In this document: in pieces, positions 16,595 to 25,645 of the stretch
How the letters are laid out: every line of letters starts with the position of its first letter
Position numbering within the stretch: position 1 is the stretch's first letter
Source: Dinghuibacter sp035492835
GTDB lineage: Bacteria; Bacteroidota; Bacteroidia; Chitinophagales; Chitinophagaceae
Assembly (NCBI RefSeq): GCF_035492835.1
Contig: NZ_DATJIY010000163.1
Coordinates: 1 to 41,102 of the forward strand
Direction: 5' to 3'
DNA: 41,102 nucleotides
The notes under the pieces: generated by a model
The model's database searches: none
What the model saw: only the letters and a program-made list of their open reading frames with translations
Told to the model about the DNA's origin: nothing
Program-made: the position numbers and the translations under genes

Positions 16595-18102
16595 AGCGGA
16601 AACGCAACCGTAAATGTACTCCCTTTCCCCTCACCATCACTGGCGACGGCAACCCATCCGCCGTGCTTCTCGACGACGGTGCGGACATAGCTCAGCCCGA
16701 GGCCTTGTCCCTTCACGGTCGCGCGGGTGGCGGGCGCGCGGTAGAATTTATCCCAGATCAGGGGCTGCTCCGACGCGGGGATACCGTAACCGTTGTCGGT
16801 GACGGCAATGACGAGGAACCCGCCGTTCGCACTACAATGGATGGTGATGTCCGGCGCCGCCGGAGAATACTTGACGGCGTTGTCGAGCAGGTTGTCGAGG
16901 GCGCGGGTGAGGTGCCATTCATCCGCCCGGAGGAACAACGGTGCGCCCGCGGGTGGTTGCGGTGCGCCCGCGGGCGATGTCGCGTCCACGGGGAGCTCGG
17001 CGTGCACGCCGTACCGCTCCGCAAAGGACCGCAGCAACGCGCTTACATCCACGGCCGCCGGCGTCAGAGCAAAATCGCTTCGCTCGTAGAGCGCCAGGTC
17101 GAGGACGGTCGATACCATACCGGACAGCCTTTCCGTCTCCGCGCGGGCCATCCGTATGTACCGCAGCGAGCGGGCGGGGTCGCCGAGCGCGTCGAATTCC
17201 TCGAGGGCTTCGAGGGCGCCCGAGATGGTGCTGAGCGGTGTTTTGAATTCATGGCCCAGGTGGTTGATGAAGTCGTTCTTGACGGCCGATAGCTTTTTTT
17301 CGCGCGAAAGGGTGCGGAGCAGATAAGCCAGCGAAAGGGCGGTTAGGACGCTCAGCAGGAGCGATCCCGCCAGGAGCCCGATCATCTTGCCGAACAGGTA
17401 CGCGCGCGGCGGCCCGAAAAGCGCCCGTACGTATTGCCCCGGCGACTGGTCATAAATATAGGTGGGATAAGCCTTGCTGATGTATGGATAACGGCGGTCG
17501 CCCGTACGGACCTGGTTAAAGGTGCTGTCCAGGTCCGAATATTGCAGCCGGAAGGGCTCGCGTATCCCCCTTTCGGCCAGGTATGCGGCGTAGAGCGGAC
17601 GGAGCCTGGCGGTATCGAACGGCAGCGAGCGCGTTCTGGCCTCGACATAGTTGCCCAACGACTGGGTTCTGAAAAAAACGATGTGCCGCTCGAGGTCCTC
17701 CTCCCTGAGCGTGCGGGCAAAACGCCGGGCGACGAGGGCACGGCGGGCATCGTCCGGCCCGGCGATCGGAAAATCCAGCTGGTCGTGGCTGAACTCCGCC
17801 AGGTCGTGCGGGTCGCGGCTGTTGCTCACCCGATAGATATAACGTCCAAAGTGCGCCGACCATCTGGCGGTGATGCGAAAAAACGACGTGTCCATGACGC
17901 GGTTGAAGACGGTCTCTTCGATAGTATCGCACCGCAACATGAATTCCTTTTTTACCGCGTCTTCAAAGGCGAGGTTGATTTCCTGCCGGAACTGCCGCCC
18001 GGCGGCCGCATAATAGTCCGCCAGCCAGGCGAACTGGAGCGCGATCACGCCGGCCACGGTCAGGACACAGCCCCACAGGAGCAAACGGGTTTTGACGGCC
18101 AT
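16591..18102 (-). CDS. Two-component sensor histidine kinase
   Basis: The product has 503 residues. The first membrane helix is at about 8-28. A periplasmic sensor region of about 200 residues follows, with no recognised domain, and the second helix is at about 237-261. The HisKA motif FINHLGHEFKTPLSTI places the phosphorylated His at 284. The ATPase domain contains LDNLLDNAVKYS, VTDNGYGIP and GQGLGLSYV. It overlaps the downstream response-regulator gene by four bases. The signal it senses is unknown. The divergent thioredoxin-like gene and the shared intergenic repeats suggest that redox or envelope stress is worth considering, but that is inference. Confidence 0.93.
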   Translation of the reverse strand: MAVKTRLLLWGCVLTVAGVIALQFAWLADYYAAAGRQFRQEINLAFEDAVKKEFMLRCDTIEETVFNRVMDTSFFRITARWSAHFGRYIYRVSNSRDPHDLAEFSHDQLDFPIAGPDDARRALVARRFARTLREEDLERHIVFFRTQSLGNYVEARTRSLPFDTARLRPLYAAYLAERGIREPFRLQYSDLDSTFNQVRTGDRRYPYISKAYPTYIYDQSPGQYVRALFGPPRAYLFGKMIGLLAGSLLLSVLTALSLAYLLRTLSREKKLSAVKNDFINHLGHEFKTPLSTISGALEALEEFDALGDPARSLRYIRMARAETERLSGMVSTVLDLALYERSDFALTPAAVDVSALLRSFAERYGVHAELPVDATSPAGAPQPPAGAPLFLRADEWHLTRALDNLLDNAVKYSPAAPDITIHCSANGGFLVIAVTDNGYGIPASEQPLIWDKFYRAPATRATVKGQGLGLSYVRTVVEKHGGWVAVASDGEGKGSTFTVAFPL

Positions 18103-18127
18103 CCGCTAAAATAAGTCCCACGCGGTA

Positions 18128-18208
18128 CAAACGCACCGGTCGATAACATACATTAACGTACGGTAACGCGGTCATAACGCACCCGGAGCGGCGCGCGCCG
18201 GATATTTG
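18128..18208. promoter_or_regulatory. Divergent promoter region with four phased TAAC repeats
   Basis: TAAC occurs at 18144, 18154, 18164 and 18175, the last three as TAACG, giving spacings of 10, 10 and 11 bp on one face of the helix. On the minus side TGCGTTTG (18128-18135) is one base off TAnnTTTG and leads to the kinase operon. On the plus side GATATTTG (18201-18208) is also one base off and lies 7 bases before the TlpA-like gene. The array fits a binding site for the adjacent OmpR-type regulator controlling both directions. Confidence 0.6.
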
Positions 18209-18215
18209 AAAAAAA

Positions 18216-19385
18216 ATGACCTACCTCCTGCTGCTGATGATGGCGCTCCCGCAACCGGGCGCCCTGCGCCCCGGCGACCGCCTCCCCACCCACCCGCTAC
18301 CCGCCCTGGGCGCGCCCCATACGACGGTCGACCCCGCAAAAAGCGGCGCCCCGCTCACCATACTCAACTTCTGGGGCACCTGGTGTAGCCCCTGTATCCC
18401 TGAGATGGACAGCCTGGCGAAACTCCAACAAAGAAACGCCGGCAAGCTACGCGTCATCGGGATATCCAACGAGCCGAAAAACCGCCTGGAAGCCTACCTG
18501 AAAAGAAAGCCCTCCCATCTCTGGCTGGCCTCCGATACCTCAGGTTACTGGTACCGCCAGTTTGCCCTCGACTACGTGGGGCAGGCGGCGCTGGTCAACG
18601 CCCATGGCCGCGTCCTGGCGATCGTGCGGACGGATTCGATCGATCAGCGCATGATCGATGGCGCGCTCAAGGGGGAAAAGATCCGTTCGAACGGGGAAAC
18701 CGGTAGCCAAAACGCGGAGGGCGACCCCTTTACGCTCGATAGCACAACGGTCAGCCGGATCACCGTCGAAGGCTACCGGCCAAACACTACACCCATGGGT
18801 AAGACCTACCCGACCGGGCCGTTCAAGGACAGGCGGTTGAGCTGGATCAATGTTTGCCCGTCGATCCTGTACAAGGACGCTTTTGATATCCACTCGGATA
18901 AACAGGTAGTCTATGAAGGCATAACGTCAATAGAAGCCTGCAATTTCGACGATACCTCCAACCGGTATTGCGTGGACATCGTCGTGCCCGCCACCCGAAA
19001 AGACAGCCTGCGACAACTCGCGCAAGCCGTGTTGAATATCCTGCTGCCCATAAAAGGAAGGATGGAGAAGCGTACTATCGACGTATACGCGCTCGAAATG
19101 GGAACCGGGCCGCTCATCCGGCGGAATGAAACGGGAAAGGGATCGGTCTCTTTCTCGGGTGAGGGTTTTGATGGCATAGCCGTCCAAATAAAGGTATTTG
19201 CCGACTATTTATCCAACGAGCTGGACCTTCCCGTAGTGGACGAGACAAATTTAAAGGGCCTATGGGACATCCACACGGAAAACGTGCTGAGGACCCGGGC
19301 GGATGTAACGGCAGCGGTGGAGAAATTAGGGTTCCGGCTGGAAAAAGTACAGCGGAAAATAGACGTATTGGTACTATTTAAATAG
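18216..19385 (+). CDS. TlpA-type thioredoxin fused to a DUF3738/TIGR03435-like domain
   Basis: The product has 389 residues. A short hydrophobic N-terminus (MTYLLLLMMALP) suggests export. The thioredoxin fold (about 20-150) carries the active site WGTWCSPC, followed by EMDSLAKLQQRN as in TlpA/ResA-like periplasmic thiol oxidoreductases. The C-terminal 200 residues resemble the DUF3738 family: a KRTIDVYALEMGTGPL segment, then a DLPVVDETNLKGLWDI block, and a final EKLGFRLEKVQRKIDVLVL. DUF3738 has no known biochemical function. The fusion suggests a redox-active envelope protein in which the C-terminal domain chooses the partner. The gene is divergent from a kinase operon and convergent with the SusD operon, sharing a 12-bp palindrome at its end. 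Confidence 0.8.
   Translation: MTYLLLLMMALPQPGALRPGDRLPTHPLPALGAPHTTVDPAKSGAPLTILNFWGTWCSPCIPEMDSLAKLQQRNAGKLRVIGISNEPKNRLEAYLKRKPSHLWLASDTSGYWYRQFALDYVGQAALVNAHGRVLAIVRTDSIDQRMIDGALKGEKIRSNGETGSQNAEGDPFTLDSTTVSRITVEGYRPNTTPMGKTYPTGPFKDRRLSWINVCPSILYKDAFDIHSDKQVVYEGITSIEACNFDDTSNRYCVDIVVPATRKDSLRQLAQAVLNILLPIKGRMEKRTIDVYALEMGTGPLIRRNETGKGSVSFSGEGFDGIAVQIKVFADYLSNELDLPVVDETNLKGLWDIHTENVLRTRADVTAAVEKLGFRLEKVQRKIDVLVLFK
19374..19385. repeat. 12-bp palindrome encoding Leu-Phe-Lys-stop on both strands
   Basis: CTATTTAAATAG is a perfect palindrome. The plus-strand TlpA-like gene and the minus-strand sigma-like gene both end with exactly these 12 bases, so both proteins end in LFK followed by TAG. 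Confidence 0.95.
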
Positions 19386-19712
19386 ACGGGTGAGCAACGG
19401 TTTTTTCTTATCCGATAGGTATGGCCGGCATTTGCGGTATACCTCCTGGTAGAGGAAGGGCTTGAGGGGCGTCCTGAGATAGGATTTCTTGCGCTTGGTC
19501 CATACCTCCTGCATGATTTGCTGCATGACGAGCCGGGCATCTTCTTCACTCGGCAGCAGCGAGTGCGTGAGGAGATTGATATAATCGCAATATTCCCAGA
19601 AGAAATACTTGTACGCCTTTGTCTCCCCCGCTTTGACCAGGGAAACGAGTACCTCTTCCGGCAGATCCGCTACGTCGGGAAGTTGTAGGCTTCTGTCTTT
19701 CATCTTGCTCAT
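19374..19712 (-). CDS. Sigma-70 region 2-only protein, last gene of the ECF/SusCD operon
   Basis: The product has 112 residues. It starts at the ATG at 19712, two bases past the susD stop; two codons later another ATG is possible. The stretch from LVSLVKAGETKAYKYFF to LKPFLYQEVYRKCRPYL follows the ECF sigma region 2 pattern: a G-(E/D)-T-(K/R)-A start, an acidic EDARLVMQQIMQEVW helix where region 2.2 contacts RNA polymerase, and a FLY helix before the basic end. It aligns without gaps over most of its length with the full sigma factor of this operon (LLKDFRDGDTRAMRHIF and SVRSFLYTATRNA). Region 4 is missing; the chain ends 14 residues later in KKKPLLTRLFK. It may compete for core polymerase or for FecR, or may be a decayed sigma factor. 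Its intact frame and tight coupling argue for a maintained gene. Confidence 0.7.
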   Translation of the reverse strand: MSKMKDRSLQLPDVADLPEEVLVSLVKAGETKAYKYFFWEYCDYINLLTHSLLPSEEDARLVMQQIMQEVWTKRKKSYLRTPLKPFLYQEVYRKCRPYLSDKKKPLLTRLFK

Positions 19713-19714
19713 GT

Positions 19715-21061
19715 TTAGTATCCTTGATTTTGCGTTAGGGATGGGTTGGCCTGTAGTTGGGAAAGGGGTATCGGGTAAAGGGTATCGTTTAGCGTGAAGG
19801 CGGGCTTGAGCTGGAAGAACCCCATGGAAAAGGCCTGGTTCCGGGTCAGGTCGAACCAGCGGTGGCCCCATTCGAAACAAAGCTCTACCCGGCGTTCCTG
19901 CAGGATCGCGGCAGGGGAAGCCGTGGCGACGGGTCCCAGTCCGGCCCGCACGCGCACCGTGTCGAGATCGGCCACCGCGCCCATGGCGTCGCCGAGCGCG
20001 GCGCGGGCTTCGGCCCGGATCAGGTATTGTTCCGACAAGCGCAGCATCGTATAGTTTTCGGTATGCGCGCTGCCAGACTGGATTTTGTATTTGTAGGGGT
20101 AGTAGTAGGTCTGTCCGCCGACGGTGCGTTTGCCCAGCCAGGCGCCCAACCGGAGGTCGCCCGGTTCGAACGCGTCCACCAGAGTGGTGTCGACGGCGAA
20201 AGCGGGCGCCGTCCCGGCGTCGGCGGGTATGAAGTCGTAGCCTTCGAAGGTATTGAACCCGGGGACCACGGGCGCCAGCTGCCAGATCGCTTCGGGGCTG
20301 TAGGCCAGGAATGCGTCGTTCGGATTGGGCGCCAGGTGATACCCTCCGCTGTCGATGACCTTGCTGCTTTCCGTTACCGCGTCCGCCCAGTCGCGCTCGT
20401 AACAATACACGCGCGCCAGCAGGGCGGCGGCCGTCCAGCGGTTGGGTTTCAGGGGACCGGCCGTGGGATAGGCGGGGGTCAGCAGGTTTTGCGCATTGAG
20501 CAGGTCGGTCACGATCTGCGCATAGACCTGCGCCCTGGGCGTTTGGGGCATGGTGGCGTTGATCGTATAGTCCGTCCCGGTCTCCAGCGGCACGCGCCCA
20601 AACAGGTCGGCCAGGTAGAGGTAACAGAAAGCGCGCACGCATTCCGCCTCCCCTGTCAGCTGCTCCCGGACCTCCGCGCTCAGGGCGGCGGATTTGGGCA
20701 GCCCATCGAGGATGGCGTTCACCTGGTAGATATAACTGTACGCGTCCCCCCAGCAGTTGGTCACCAGGAGGCTGTTGCTGGAGATGAGCGTATTCTGGTG
20801 AAACTGATCCAGCAGCGGGCTGGGCGTCGTGTTGAAGAGCTCGTCGGCGCTGAGACCGCCATAGATCGTAACGGCGCCTGCGGTAAAGGCGTTGTTGGAG
20901 CCCATCATCAGGCTATAGACGCCATTCATGGCGGCGGTGGCGCTGGCGTCGCTGGAGAAGACCTGGGCGTTGGCCGTGCCCCCCGCGGGCGCGTCCACCT
21001 GCACGAATTTCTTGCAGGAAACCAGAGCGGCCAGGATCAGGTATGTGATGCAACGCCTCAT
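19715..21061 (-). CDS. SusD/RagB-family outer-membrane lipoprotein
   Basis: The product has 448 residues, close to the usual SusD length and shorter than the other SusD here. The signal peptide is MRRCITYLILAALVSC with lipidated Cys16. SusD marks include GEAECVRAFCYLYLADLFGRVPL, AAALLARVYCYERDWADAV, LSEQYLIRAEARAALGD and the C-terminal ERRVELCFEWGHRWFDLTR. It follows susC by three bases and should form the surface lid of that transporter. No glycoside hydrolase, lyase or peptidase is in the operon, so its ligand cannot be inferred; such orphan pairs may take up peptides or other polymers. Confidence 0.93.
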   Translation of the reverse strand: MRRCITYLILAALVSCKKFVQVDAPAGGTANAQVFSSDASATAAMNGVYSLMMGSNNAFTAGAVTIYGGLSADELFNTTPSPLLDQFHQNTLISSNSLLVTNCWGDAYSYIYQVNAILDGLPKSAALSAEVREQLTGEAECVRAFCYLYLADLFGRVPLETGTDYTINATMPQTPRAQVYAQIVTDLLNAQNLLTPAYPTAGPLKPNRWTAAALLARVYCYERDWADAVTESSKVIDSGGYHLAPNPNDAFLAYSPEAIWQLAPVVPGFNTFEGYDFIPADAGTAPAFAVDTTLVDAFEPGDLRLGAWLGKRTVGGQTYYYPYKYKIQSGSAHTENYTMLRLSEQYLIRAEARAALGDAMGAVADLDTVRVRAGLGPVATASPAAILQERRVELCFEWGHRWFDLTRNQAFSMGFFQLKPAFTLNDTLYPIPLSQLQANPSLTQNQGY

Positions 21062-21064
21062 AGC

Positions 21065-24000
21065 TCAAAATTGACAATGCAGCCCCGCCGCCACCACTTT
21101 CAGCGGCGGCAGCACAAATGCATTTTGGGTTTCGGGGTCGGCGCCCTTATAGCGGGTGTATGTCAGCAGGTTTTGGGCGCGGGCAAACACCTGTAGCTGG
21201 GTCATCCCGCATTTCCTGGCCAGGCCGCCGTCCAGCGTGTAGGACAGCGACAGGTTGGTCAGGCGGATAAAGGACGCGTCGGTATACGCCGCCGTGGAGT
21301 TCGCGAGGTCATAACCGGCCAGGTAGGCCGTGGAATTATACCCCGCCGTATAGCGCTGGATCGAGGCCGGTTTTTCCTGGTTGGTCCAGACCGTTCCCTT
21401 TTGCACGGGCTGGTTGTAGATCGTGCCCGGGATATAGCCGTTGTTGTAATAGTAGTAGTAATAGTTGGCGCCCGTTTGTATACGGAACGAAGCCAGGGCG
21501 TCGAGCTGCCAGGCCCGGTAACGGAGGGTGGTCGAAAGACCGCCAAAAAAGGTGGGCGCCAGGTGGGCGATGTTTTTGACGTAGTCCTCGGGATAGGTGA
21601 TCTGGCCGTCTTTGTTGACGTCCTTGAACGCATAGGCTCCCGTGGTGGAATCCACGCCTTTACTGACGAAACCGTCGACGACGGATAGCGGTTGTCCTAC
21701 CACGAGATTGGAATAAGACGAGGTCGCGATACCGGGGAAAGACTTCAGGGAATTGAATGGTAGCGTCAGGTTCAGGGTGGTTGTCCACTGGACATGCCGG
21801 GTGACGATGTTACGCGTGGTCAGCTCTTCTTCCCAGCCGGTATTTTGCACGAGGGCGGGGAAATTTTCGGTGATGCCGCTGAAACCGGTTTGCAACGGGA
21901 GCCCATACCGGATCAGCTGGTTCCCGCCCCTGTCCATGTACCAGGCGGTGGTGCTGATGATCCTGTCTCCCGCAAAACCCAGCTCCAGCGCTCCCTCGAG
22001 CTTCCTGTTGATCTCCCAGCTATAATAGGGGTTGAACAACCGCACCGGGTAGAGGCTGAGAGAGCCCAGGTAGGGATAGGGTGTGGAGCTCCACACGTCG
22101 AGGTACTGATAGTCGCCGATCTGGTCGTTCCCGGTAATCCCGTAGCTCGCCCGCAATTTACCATAGCTCAGGAAAGGAAAAAGGGTACGGATGGCGGGCG
22201 CCTTGGAAAATATCCACGCGGCGCCCGCTGCACCGAAACTGGCAAATTGTTTTCCCGGGCCGAATCGGCTCGATCCGTCCTTGCGGGCGGACAGGTTCAA
22301 AAGGTACTGATCCCCGAGGTTATACGTCAGGCGTCCGAAGACGGCTTCATAGCGATAGAGCGAGCCCGTGTTGACCGTGCTGAGTCCGGCGGCGCCGTTG
22401 GTCGACCCCAAAAGGGCGTCGTCGCGGTAGCCATAGGCGGACGTCAGCTCATTCGTCCCGTTCAACCCTTGCCAGGTGGTCCCCGCCAGCACGAGCAGGC
22501 GTCCCTTACCCACACGGGTACTGTATTCCGCCTGCGGCTCCGCGATCCAGTTCCGCATAAAACGATCCCCGAACTGCGCGAAACCCGTGGGGCTCGTAGC
22601 CGGGTTTTGCGCAGCGATAGGCTGGATACCGGTCTCGTTTACCTGCAGGGCGTTATAACCGATGCTGGCCTTCAGGCTGAGGCCCCGGGCGACCTGGAAG
22701 GTCAGCTGCAGGTGCGTCAGCAGGTTGGTGGTGTGCGCGTCATAGCGGTCCAGCAGGTAGGCCAGGGGATTGATCGCGAAGGTTATCCCTGCTGCCTGCC
22801 AGCTCAGCTTGCCGGTGGCGTCCCGGAGAGCCGGGTAGTCGGGCGGCAGGTTGACGTCCGCCGTCAGGTCCTGGGCGATACTGGCGTTGTGGTCGGCGGT
22901 CAGGTTGAACATAAAGTCCGCCGCGAACCGCTTGTTCGCGGAGTGATGGCTGACGCTGGCGTAAACCCCGCCCCGCTGGTCTCCCAGCGAACCGGGAAAG
23001 ACGCTCTCCTGGCGGTGATAGTTGCCGCTGAGCAGTACCTGTGTCTCGTCGCTGCCCGCGGAGAGACCGGCCTGCACGTCGGTGGTCTTACCCCAGTCGC
23101 CGATGAGCATTTTTGTAAAATCGGTGTACCGCGTCGTATCCCAGACCAGCAGATCGGGCGCGTTGATGGACGTGGGCGCGACCCCGTCTCCCGCAAAAGC
23201 CGCCCGCCGCATACCCAGATAAGCCGGTGTCCCTTCGAATCGCAAGGTGCGGGTAGCGCCGGCAAAACCGGTATACGCGTCGATCGTAAACCCCGTTTTG
23301 CCGGCGGTGCCTTTGCGGGTCGTGATCAGGATCACTCCTGCTGCGCCCCGGCTCCCGTAAATCGCGGTGGCGTCGGCGTCCTTGAGGATTTCTATGCTTT
23401 CGATGTCCGCCGGGTTGACCAGCGCCAGGGGGCTCAACCCCCCGGTCGTCGCGTTTCCCGCCGGGTTGGCCGCAAAGGCCAGTTGGTTCAGGGGCGTGTT
23501 GTTGGGCGCATAGGGCACGCCGTCGATGACGATCAACGGATCGGAGCCCTGGAGGATCGAGCTCTGGCCCCGCACCTGTATCTTGTAGTAGGACCCCGGA
23601 ACCCCGCTGCTGGCCGTAACCAGCAGACCCGGAACCCTTCCCTGGAGCATGGCCAGCGGATCGGCCACCGGTTGTAACCCGAGCTCGGACCGGGTGACCT
23701 TTGCCACCGAACCGGTATTGAGCCGTTTCGTGGTCCTGCCGTAGGCGATGATAACGGTTTCGTCCAGCGTATTGGCGAAGGTATGCAGGACTACGTCCAG
23801 CGGAACGCTCCCCTTCACCAGGATGTCTTTGGGTTCGTACCCGATACAACTCACCCTCAGGGTGTCGCCCGGGTGCACGCCCGTCAGGCTGAATACGCCG
23901 TCTTCACCGGCGAATACACCCCGGCCCGAACCCTTCAGACCGATGGTCGCGCCAGGTACCGCCTCTTTTTTCTCACTGGTGACCCTTCCCTTGACCACGA

Positions 24001-24328
24001 GGGCGCTGGGGCGGACTGGAAGCGGTGGCGTAGAGGACCTGATGACGATGGTTTTATCGAAGATCGCATAGCCGAACGGTTGTCCCTCGAGCGCGCGGTC
24101 GAGGGCTTCCTTTAGCGATACGCGGTCGAGGTTGAGGGTGATCTTGCCGGCTTCGCGCAGGCGCGCGATATCATACACGAAATAGCAACCGGACTGCCGG
24201 CCGATCGAACCAAGCACCTCCTCCAGCCGCGCCCCCCGGACATGGAGGGTTATGGACACAGGGGGGGCCTGCGCGTGTATGATAGAGGTCCAGATCATAA
24301 GCATAAGGATAGTCAGTCTTGCAGCCAT
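21065..24328 (-). CDS. SusC-family TonB-dependent receptor with N-terminal STN signalling domain
   Basis: The product has 1087 residues. A signal peptide (to about residue 19) leads into a STN domain (about 25-95, VSITLHVRGARLEEVLGSIGRQSG ending at TIVIRSS), then a carboxypeptidase-regulatory-like domain (about 110-190), a plug with EILKDADATAIYGSRGAAGVILITT, and a large barrel ending in Phe. The STN domain is what FecA-type receptors use to talk to a FecR-type anti-sigma factor across the periplasm. The operon encodes exactly such a FecR and an ECF sigma factor upstream, three bases separating FecR from this gene. Substrate arrival is therefore inferred to switch on its own operon. Confidence 0.95.
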   Translation of the reverse strand: MAARLTILMLMIWTSIIHAQAPPVSITLHVRGARLEEVLGSIGRQSGCYFVYDIARLREAGKITLNLDRVSLKEALDRALEGQPFGYAIFDKTIVIRSSTPPLPVRPSALVVKGRVTSEKKEAVPGATIGLKGSGRGVFAGEDGVFSLTGVHPGDTLRVSCIGYEPKDILVKGSVPLDVVLHTFANTLDETVIIAYGRTTKRLNTGSVAKVTRSELGLQPVADPLAMLQGRVPGLLVTASSGVPGSYYKIQVRGQSSILQGSDPLIVIDGVPYAPNNTPLNQLAFAANPAGNATTGGLSPLALVNPADIESIEILKDADATAIYGSRGAAGVILITTRKGTAGKTGFTIDAYTGFAGATRTLRFEGTPAYLGMRRAAFAGDGVAPTSINAPDLLVWDTTRYTDFTKMLIGDWGKTTDVQAGLSAGSDETQVLLSGNYHRQESVFPGSLGDQRGGVYASVSHHSANKRFAADFMFNLTADHNASIAQDLTADVNLPPDYPALRDATGKLSWQAAGITFAINPLAYLLDRYDAHTTNLLTHLQLTFQVARGLSLKASIGYNALQVNETGIQPIAAQNPATSPTGFAQFGDRFMRNWIAEPQAEYSTRVGKGRLLVLAGTTWQGLNGTNELTSAYGYRDDALLGSTNGAAGLSTVNTGSLYRYEAVFGRLTYNLGDQYLLNLSARKDGSSRFGPGKQFASFGAAGAAWIFSKAPAIRTLFPFLSYGKLRASYGITGNDQIGDYQYLDVWSSTPYPYLGSLSLYPVRLFNPYYSWEINRKLEGALELGFAGDRIISTTAWYMDRGGNQLIRYGLPLQTGFSGITENFPALVQNTGWEEELTTRNIVTRHVQWTTTLNLTLPFNSLKSFPGIATSSYSNLVVGQPLSVVDGFVSKGVDSTTGAYAFKDVNKDGQITYPEDYVKNIAHLAPTFFGGLSTTLRYRAWQLDALASFRIQTGANYYYYYYNNGYIPGTIYNQPVQKGTVWTNQEKPASIQRYTAGYNSTAYLAGYDLANSTAAYTDASFIRLTNLSLSYTLDGGLARKCGMTQLQVFARAQNLLTYTRYKGADPETQNAFVLPPLKVVAAGLHCQF

Positions 24329-24331
24329 GCG

Positions 24332-25552
24332 CTACGGCATTACGATGACCTTCCCCTTCTCCACGGTAAAATGAATACTCCCGGTCGCCTCCAGGGCATG
24401 AAGGACAAAGGTCAGGCTGCTGTCCCTGGAAAGGGAACCGGCAAAAGCCCGGCCGGTCACGTCTCCCTGGTATTCCACGGAAACGTCATACCAGCGCGAA
24501 ATGTCCCGCATGATGTCGGTAATGTCCCGGTCGAGGGATAGGCGATCGTTGGTCCAGGCGATGGATGCCGTTGCATCCGCCCGGACCACCCGGATGGTTC
24601 CGTTCCTGGTGGTTTGCGCCTGCTGGCCTTTCTGTAAGGTACCGCTGGCCCCAGTGCCAGCGGTAACCTTTACAGAGCCATCCAGAACGGTAGTCTTGCA
24701 GATAGGTTCATCTTCATAGGCCAGCACGTCGAAGCGAGTGCCGAGCACTTGTATGTCGGTGTTGGAATGATCCAGGTGTACGACGAAGGGGGCGTCTGCT
24801 TTTTGCGTCACGTCGAAATAGCCCTCTCCGTCCAGCGTCACCTCCCGGGCGCTGCCGTCGAAGGCGACGGGGAAGCGCAGGGTAGAGGCGGCGTTCAGCC
24901 AGGCGACCGTCCCGTCGGGCAGCACTACCTTGTAGTGACCGCCCCTTGGCGTCGTTATCGTATTCAGGGCGGAGCTCCTGGGGGTGCCGGTTGCAGAATT
25001 TCCTGCCGCATCATACCCCAGGATGCCCTGTTCTTTTTTTACAATATGCGTTCCGCCGTCGATGGCTACCCAGCCCACGGGCACTTCGTCAAGGGCGTAG
25101 CGGTGGCCGTCGGACATGACCAGCTCCGCCCGGTTCCTACCCGCGTCCGTATAGACCACCGGCGCTTTTGCCGGATTGACCTGTGCCACCCGGGGCGTTT
25201 CCTTCCGGTTGGCGAACCAGAGGGCGGTGACCAGCGTTGCGGCAAGCAAACCGGCCGCAATGCCGGTCAACCAATAGCTCTGGTATTGCCTTTGCGAATG
25301 TTCTTGACGGTGCAGGTACGGGGCAATCCTGGTTTCAAAGGCAACCTCTGCGTCCGAAACGCCGAGGTACGTGTCCATATATTGTTCAACGGTCGTTTCG
25401 TTGTCCCATTCGTCCACCAGCTGCTGGTGTCCGGGGTCTTCCGCCAGCCATTTGTCCAGCTGAGCGGCTTCTTCCTCCGGGAGGCGGTCCTCCTGGTAAA
25501 GTTGGATAAGCTCAGCTATCCTGAAGGCTTTTTGTAATTGTTCATTTTCCAT
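24332..25552 (-). CDS. FecR-type anti-sigma factor
   Basis: The product has 406 residues. The N-terminal cytoplasmic part (about 1-90, with EDRLPEEEAAQLDKWLAEDP) binds the sigma factor. One membrane helix lies at about 95-115 (YWLTGIAAGLLAATLVTALWF). The periplasmic FecR domain (about 190-290, ITTPRGGHYKVVLPDGTVAW and NAASTLRFP) is followed by the C-terminal DUF4974-type domain (LSLDRDITDIMRDISRWYDV) that resembles the receptor STN fold. It sits between the ECF sigma gene, with a 93-bp gap, and the STN-bearing susC gene, with a 3-bp gap. It should hold the sigma factor inactive until the receptor signals. Confidence 0.95.
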   Translation of the reverse strand: MENEQLQKAFRIAELIQLYQEDRLPEEEAAQLDKWLAEDPGHQQLVDEWDNETTVEQYMDTYLGVSDAEVAFETRIAPYLHRQEHSQRQYQSYWLTGIAAGLLAATLVTALWFANRKETPRVAQVNPAKAPVVYTDAGRNRAELVMSDGHRYALDEVPVGWVAIDGGTHIVKKEQGILGYDAAGNSATGTPRSSALNTITTPRGGHYKVVLPDGTVAWLNAASTLRFPVAFDGSAREVTLDGEGYFDVTQKADAPFVVHLDHSNTDIQVLGTRFDVLAYEDEPICKTTVLDGSVKVTAGTGASGTLQKGQQAQTTRNGTIRVVRADATASIAWTNDRLSLDRDITDIMRDISRWYDVSVEYQGDVTGRAFAGSLSRDSSLTFVLHALEATGSIHFTVEKGKVIVMP

Positions 25553-25645
25553 AAGATGGTTTGGCTTGCTGGCGTCTTTCTTCCCAGGTAAAACGTGGGG
25601 TTGTCAAAAAGACACCATCGTGGAGAAAATATTTTAAAAAAAAAT

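Noticed and set aside
19713..20642. Upstream extension of the sigma-like frame through the susD region
   Set aside because: It overlaps susD in another frame and its sequence is low-complexity Arg/Gly-rich. The sigma-like homology begins only at the ATG at 19712.
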